DNA of 47,374 nucleotides from Candidatus Geothermarchaeota archaeon (GTDB taxonomy: Archaea; Thermoproteota; Nitrososphaeria; Geothermarchaeales; JDFR-13): contig WAJV01000001.1 in the NCBI GenBank assembly GCA_015523725.1, positions 1 to 47,374 of the forward strand, in the 5' to 3' direction. Below the pieces are notes generated by a model. It did no database searches and was not told the DNA's origin. It saw only the letters and a list, made by a program, of their open reading frames with translations. The position numbers and the translations under genes were made by a program. Of the stretch, positions 43,774-47,374 are shown one piece after another. Every line of letters begins with the position of its first letter. Positions within the stretch are counted from its first letter, which is position 1.

Positions 43774-43886
43774 GCCGGGGTAGCTCAGCGGCGGAGCAGA
43801 AAAACCCTCCGAGGCCGGACTCATAATCCCCCCGAAAGGGGGAAGCAGACATCCGGAGGTCGCGGGTTCAAGTCCCGCCCCCGGCA
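43774..43886 (+). tRNA. tRNA-Met(CAU), elongator-like, with two introns
   Basis: Acceptor GCCGGGG/CCCCGGC, D stem GCTC/GAGC, T stem GCGGG/CCCGC, discriminator A at 43886, anticodon CAT at 43822-43824. The anticodon stem CCGGA/TCCGG joins the D arm properly only if 16 bases (43798-43813) are removed between positions 25 and 26. That intron has outer helix CGG/CCG, central helix CGGA/TCCG and bulges GCA and AGG. A second, 25-nt intron (43826-43850) sits at 37/38 and contains a CCCCC-GAAA-GGGGG hairpin; its bulge-helix-bulge is imperfect. The mature tRNA is 72 bases. It lacks the A1-U72 and three-GC features of an initiator; an Ile tRNA with modified C34 is a less likely alternative. Confidence 0.92.
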
Positions 43887-43967
43887 TGGAATATATAATT
43901 TTTATAAAAATTATGAAGAAACGTGGAGTCTTTTTGGTCTATAGATATTAATGAAGTCTGGATGATA

Positions 43968-44792
43968 CTATCTTCTTCTTGCTAAGCCTAGTTGTTTCTC
44001 GGTTATGCTGAACCCTATTTCGTTTAGGAATCTATTTACATGCAGTTTTCTGTAGATAGCTATAGAGTAGATATCATAGTTTGTCTTGATTTTCTCCCCA
44101 TTCTTTTTAACTGAAACTCTCCCTGCCCTAAAGTTGAGATATGGTCCGGTGGCGATGACAGTGAAGTATTTCATTAGTAAATATTGTACATAATGTAGTA
44201 GCTCTATATTGCTGTTAAATAGGACTATTTTTTTACATCTATAGTTGCTTCCATCGCTGTCATATAATCCCCTCAAGAAATGTCTAACTGTATCCTTATT
44301 ATGTTCAATGTAGGGCTTTAGTGTCTCTAGAGTCTGTTTCCTGTACCATGTATAGAATGCTTTGGAGCTATAAGTTACTTCCCATCCATAGTTTCTGCCT
44401 CTCTGTATCCCTATCCAGACCGGCTTCACCACGTTTTTGGTTAATAGCTTAGCCAACGCTCTTGAAAACTTGTCTGCAAATTCATAGTCTATAGTATTCA
44501 GTTTAATATCATAATGATGGCTATGTATTTTAATACATCCATCCCCGTGAAGCACCCCGATTATGTATGCTAGTTCCTTTGAGGGTTCTGGCCGCCACCT
44601 TGCTGTTGGAGGCTTATGTTTCCGATATTTCCAATAATGCAACAGACTCTTTTTTGTTGTCGGCCAGCCAAGAATCTTGCATACTTCTGTTGGGCCATGG
44701 TCCTTCAACAGCTCCATAGCCCTTAAATACTCATCATAAGAATAAGACCTATACTTCCTCATAATCCTATCATCCAGAAGGATACGATTCAT
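43968..44792 (-). CDS. Free-standing LAGLIDADG homing endonuclease-like protein
   Basis: A 274-residue protein. An N-terminal helix-turn-helix-like part (GPTEVCKILGWPTTKKSLLH, about 33-52) precedes two LAGLIDADG motifs: LAYIIGVLHGDGC (about 74-86) and FLRGLYDSDGS (about 167-177). The acidic residue of each motif is present, so the nuclease may be active. It is not embedded in another gene here, but lies 81 bases past the two-intron tRNA-Met gene, converging with it. Its start overlaps the 77-residue gene upstream by 23 bases; Met11 (44762) is an alternative start. Composition differs from the core genes, suggesting recent transfer. Confidence 0.85.
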   Translation of the reverse strand: MNRILLDDRIMRKYRSYSYDEYLRAMELLKDHGPTEVCKILGWPTTKKSLLHYWKYRKHKPPTARWRPEPSKELAYIIGVLHGDGCIKIHSHHYDIKLNTIDYEFADKFSRALAKLLTKNVVKPVWIGIQRGRNYGWEVTYSSKAFYTWYRKQTLETLKPYIEHNKDTVRHFLRGLYDSDGSNYRCKKIVLFNSNIELLHYVQYLLMKYFTVIATGPYLNFRAGRVSVKKNGEKIKTNYDIYSIAIYRKLHVNRFLNEIGFSITEKQLGLARRR

Positions 44793-45003
44793 CTACTAGG
44801 TCTAGTAGAGAGACTGATGGGGTCTCCAATATTAGACTGTTTTCTTTTGCACTATACTCTATGTATTTTAAACAATATCCATCTATAATTAATGTGAAAC
44901 CCATATTACGTATGTTTAGGGCAATGCCATTCATATGGAATTGGGCATCTCTAAGAGAATCCAAGAGAATATAACTCAAATCAATGAAAACTGTAAACCC
45001 CAT
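44770..45003 (-). CDS. Unrecognised 77-residue protein preceding the endonuclease gene
   Basis: I do not recognise this protein. It begins MGFTVFIDLSYILLDSLRDA, has a repeated GFT(V/L)-I motif (MGFTVFIDL and MGFTLIIDG) and ends in SVSLLDLVDESYPSG. It is probably real, because GGAGGG sits eight bases before its ATG, one of the best Shine-Dalgarno sites in the window, and because it overlaps and probably couples translation of the LAGLIDADG gene. A TATA-like TTATATTTATT lies about 30-40 bases further upstream. It could be an accessory or a regulator of the endonuclease. Confidence 0.55.
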   Translation of the reverse strand: MGFTVFIDLSYILLDSLRDAQFHMNGIALNIRNMGFTLIIDGYCLKYIEYSAKENSLILETPSVSLLDLVDESYPSG

Positions 45004-45124
45004 TATTCGATCCCTCCATTAACGTAGTGGCAGAAATAAATATAAGCGAGGGTTCTTTCTACGACTTTAGTTAATTATGAAGACTCAAAGCCCCATTAAT
45101 AGGCCTTAAAGGACATCGAAGCCC

Positions 45125-45133
45125 TTTTTAAAC
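45125..45133 (+). promoter_or_regulatory. TATA-like element before the membrane-protein gene
   Basis: TTTTTAAAC lies 31-39 bases upstream of the ATG at 45164, so transcription would start close to the ATG. The surrounding DNA is AT-rich, so the match may be fortuitous. Confidence 0.35.
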
Positions 45134-45163
45134 TTTACAGCCAAATAAAATTAATGGTAAGGT

Positions 45164-45838
45164 ATGGCGAGGAAAAAAGGATTATTTTTACATGGTTTGT
45201 TGCTTCTGCTTAGCCTATTCATTCCTCTTTTCTTTTTTATTCTTCTTAGTTTGAGTGTTGGTGGTGCTTTGTATGAAATGCTTTTTCTGCATAGTCCATT
45301 TATTTTCTGGCTGCTTATGTTGTCTCTTAGGGGTAGATACCTAGATATTGGTGAGATAGACTTGTATGCTGGTATATCGAGTAAGTTGATGTTCCTAACA
45401 GTAGCATTACTTGGATTGTGGGCTGTATTCCGCCACCCCTTCCATGAGATAGGTGACGTCTATTATTGGTATATTCTCAGTGGCTCTGGCTACGCCTATA
45501 CCCTGCCCTTTGAAGTGTATATTGTGGAGATACCTTATCTGATCTATGGTTTTATGACTGGGGATTGGAGGGGATTAGGCGACAATATTGGCATGATGCT
45601 AGTCATAGCCTTCAATTTAATTATGTTATCCCTATACCTTAGCCTACTCTATTGGAAGAGGGAATATAGGGCTGGGGCCGCAAAGATAATATTTGTATGT
45701 GGTGTATTAGCGAACATAATCATAGTATTCATATACATCTACGGCGCACTAATCTACTTATTATACCTTCTCATAAATCTATCTAGACTATACAGCATAT
45801 TCGCCAAAGAGAATACTCAAGAAGCAGTCTCAATATAG
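45164..45838 (+). CDS. Multi-pass membrane protein of unknown function
   Basis: A 224-residue hydrophobic protein, unrecognised. After a positively charged start (MARKKG) I count about six possible spans: residues 7-29, 31-53, 70-88, 110-132, 142-164 and 174-207. Conserved-looking polar patches include HPFHEIGDVYYW and GDWRGLGDN, in loops. It favours G- and T-containing leucine codons (TTG, CTG, CTT) early on, unlike the TTA/CTA-rich core genes, which hints at different ancestry. No enzyme motif is visible. It lies divergent from the endonuclease pair and converges towards the exported-looking protein gene downstream. Confidence 0.65.
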   Translation: MARKKGLFLHGLLLLLSLFIPLFFFILLSLSVGGALYEMLFLHSPFIFWLLMLSLRGRYLDIGEIDLYAGISSKLMFLTVALLGLWAVFRHPFHEIGDVYYWYILSGSGYAYTLPFEVYIVEIPYLIYGFMTGDWRGLGDNIGMMLVIAFNLIMLSLYLSLLYWKREYRAGAAKIIFVCGVLANIIIVFIYIYGALIYLLYLLINLSRLYSIFAKENTQEAVSI

Positions 45839-46086
45839 TACCCTCAGAGTTTCAGATTAATAAAAAGCATAAGATACATGAGGGGTTATAAGGAGAGTGT
45901 TTGGAGTCATTGAATCAGTCAAGATAGGAATTAGACGAGAATTAGTAATCCTTGTCCTCAGGCTAAGGAGTACGTCGCTATTTACAGAATCTTAATAAAG
46001 AACTATAATATGGTTGTAGATATACTAGTTCACATATTCCCGATATACGAATAAAATAGTTTAATTTATATTAAATTGGATGTGAT
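45839..46086. other. Gene-free stretch, possibly decayed coding DNA
   Basis: No full gene fits. A 32-codon frame (from a GTG in GAGAGTGTTTGG, near 45897) and a second short open stretch in another frame (about 45950-46050, including KEYVAIYRILIKNYN) overlap end to start, which could be the two halves of a frameshifted small gene. The last 40 bases before 46086 are AT-rich. Confidence 0.25.
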
Positions 46087-47374
46087 TTAGTGGGCGCTTG
46101 GTCCGCCAGGATATTGTGGATAGGCGATTATTTTTATTCCCATAAGTGGTATGGTTCCATCCTGCCCATTACTCATTACATAGGTTACGGAACCTACTCT
46201 AACATATACATAAATATCATAATTAGTATAGGAATCATAGTCCACAGTAACATACGAGACTTGGAGAGAAGAAGTAATTGATGCGACAAGATGTCCTAAT
46301 ATACCAGTAGCAATACCTGCAACCGGACCTCCTCCTGATACCCATAGAAGTATCGCTCCAGCTGCCACTGCAAAATCCATCCATTCAGTATCCGACGCAG
46401 CGTAGGTATCTACAAAATCATCAGAAAGTATGTGGTATGCATAGTCACCGTAAATATTCCCAGTTCCAAAGTTATGCTCATAGTATTCATAGAGGAAATT
46501 ATCATCGATATAATTGATCCGAGGGGGTAAACCATCTTGGAGGCCACCAAGTATTTCAGAACCATACGAATTAATGTCTACTATAGCCACACAATCTTGG
46601 TACATATCAAAATAATGTATTATATTGCCATATTCATCCAATTCAACTAATTGATATCTTGCTGCTTCAATCTTGCCTTTTATATAAATATATCCAGTAG
46701 TACCTTGCTCTGGAAATTCATAGGATTGCGCAAAGTGTTTGATAGTGCTCCATAATGTTGCCCCAGCTTTAAATGTTGTTCCCGAAGACTCTACTGCATA
46801 TCCTATATTAAATTCTACACTAGATGTTGTAAAGATCATGGCGCTTAGACTTCCAAATGAACTTGATGATTCAATCCATGCCACTGGTATCTTCCCATAA
46901 CCATTACTTGGCCAAATATAACTATCCACCAAGATCCATATATGATAAGGACTTATTTCAGATGGCTTCGATGGGGGTAAATAAGATAATTTGTCCAAAT
47001 CCCTATTCAATCCTCTTTTGTTTTCTTCACTTATGGTACTCGTTTTAATTATCCTTGGATGGCTAGGTGCGTCGGGCCTTCTATTTATATGCATAGTCTT
47101 GGTTAATGAATATGATTTCCCCATTTGAATTTCAATTGGATTTAATCCTATTGACGCTTGATCGATATATAATCCATTTGATGAATTATATGTCAATAGT
47201 AGTACTATATGTGGATAGGATGATGCAGCATCATCACCCAAGTAACTTATCCACTCATTCATTACGTTCCTAACACTTGTTAAATTACGCTCAATATATA
47301 CTCCATGCTCATCAGTTTTTCCAATAAATAAAGTCCTCCAAGCACCACCTCTGTCAGGCGGTTCAGGTATTATA
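46087..47374 (-). CDS. Large exported or surface-type protein, partial
   Basis: The frame is open to the window edge (upstream of the ATG at 47262 it reads through IPEPPDRGGAWRTLFIGKTD and on), so the true start lies outside. About 429 residues are visible. The sequence is rich in Ser, Tyr, Gly and Asp with few Cys, and predicted to be mostly beta, as in secreted archaeal proteins. Near the C-terminus a hydrophobic glycine-rich segment (AVAAGAILLWVSGGGPVAG, then IATGILGHLVASI) could anchor in the membrane or form a hairpin, followed by about 60 residues ending YPQYPGGPSAH. I recognise no family. It may be a surface or extracellular protein. Confidence 0.7.
   Translation of the reverse strand, partial: IIPEPPDRGGAWRTLFIGKTDEHGVYIERNLTSVRNVMNEWISYLGDDAASSYPHIVLLLTYNSSNGLYIDQASIGLNPIEIQMGKSYSLTKTMHINRRPDAPSHPRIIKTSTISEENKRGLNRDLDKLSYLPPSKPSEISPYHIWILVDSYIWPSNGYGKIPVAWIESSSSFGSLSAMIFTTSSVEFNIGYAVESSGTTFKAGATLWSTIKHFAQSYEFPEQGTTGYIYIKGKIEAARYQLVELDEYGNIIHYFDMYQDCVAIVDINSYGSEILGGLQDGLPPRINYIDDNFLYEYYEHNFGTGNIYGDYAYHILSDDFVDTYAASDTEWMDFAVAAGAILLWVSGGGPVAGIATGILGHLVASITSSLQVSYVTVDYDSYTNYDIYVYVRVGSVTYVMSNGQDGTIPLMGIKIIAYPQYPGGPSAH

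Noticed and set aside
43774-43886. Integrated element bounded by tRNA-Met attachment sites
   Set aside because: Only one copy of the tRNA 3' end occurs in the window and no integrase gene was seen.
43654-43887. Protein-coding frames across the tRNA-Met gene (both strands)
   Set aside because: They run through a tRNA gene and A/C-rich spacer and show no family resemblance; they are chance frames.
1-47374. CRISPR array, insertion sequence or transposase
   Set aside because: Scanning found no regularly spaced repeats, no transposase motifs and no paired terminal inverted repeats.

Overview
The window is chromosomal DNA from an AT-rich, probably thermophilic archaeon of the Thermoprotei (crenarchaeal) type. 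The evidence is: a two-subunit archaeal P-protein of glycine cleavage; archaeal MCM, GINS, RFC and Orc1/Cdc6; aIF5A, aIF6, archaeal NusG/Spt5, L31e, L39e and S19e; DTD2-type D-aminoacyl-tRNA deacylase; CTP-dependent riboflavin kinase; and three tRNA genes that all carry introns, two of them with a second intron at a non-canonical position. Strong GGTG/GGAGG Shine-Dalgarno motifs often decide between start codons, and several genes start with TTG or GTG. I cannot name the genus.

Layout. 1-6.7 kb: glycine dehydrogenase subunits (the first cut by the window edge), a tRNA methylthiotransferase, a PHP-domain protein and methionyl-tRNA synthetase. 6.9-9.6 kb: an asparagine-synthase-like ATP-pyrophosphatase and adenylosuccinate lyase. 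9.6-18.5 kb: a replication and repair cluster with hel308, mcm and gins on the minus strand, rfcS, rfcL and an unrecognised eight-cysteine protein on the plus strand, then a small winged-helix protein overlapping orc1/cdc6. 18.6-26.1 kb: mixed housekeeping genes, namely Nob1, NAD kinase, aIF5A, RNA 3'-phosphate cyclase, NOG1, a proteasome beta subunit, a translin-family protein, riboflavin kinase facing an FAD-synthetase-like protein, and diphthine synthase. 26.1-34.3 kb: intron-bearing tRNA-Lys, a free-standing threonyl-tRNA editing domain, a GlmU-like protein, two-intron tRNA-Arg, a 337-bp gene-free stretch with possible RNA structure, then leucyl- and alanyl-tRNA synthetases.

34.4-42.8 kb is a long minus-strand translation and secretion cluster. 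In transcription order it reads S19e, PDCD5-like, L39e, L31e, aIF6, prefoldin alpha, FtsY, OTC, DTD2, SecE, NusG/Spt5, L11, L1, L10, L12. SecE (53 aa) and L39e (58 aa) were found by translating gaps. 42.9-47.4 kb is accessory: a ribbon-helix-helix protein paired with a DTG aspartic-protease-like protein, two-intron tRNA-Met, a LAGLIDADG endonuclease preceded by a 77-aa protein, a membrane protein, and a large exported-looking protein cut by the window edge.

The best candidates for less familiar biology are the RHH/aspartic-protease pair, the stand-alone ThrRS editing domain, the multi-intron tRNA genes beside a free-standing homing endonuclease, the unknown proteins inside the replication cluster, the asparagine-synthase-like protein without an N-terminal cysteine, and the proteasome beta subunit with a non-standard N-terminus. 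No CRISPR array, insertion sequence or complete mobile element was seen.
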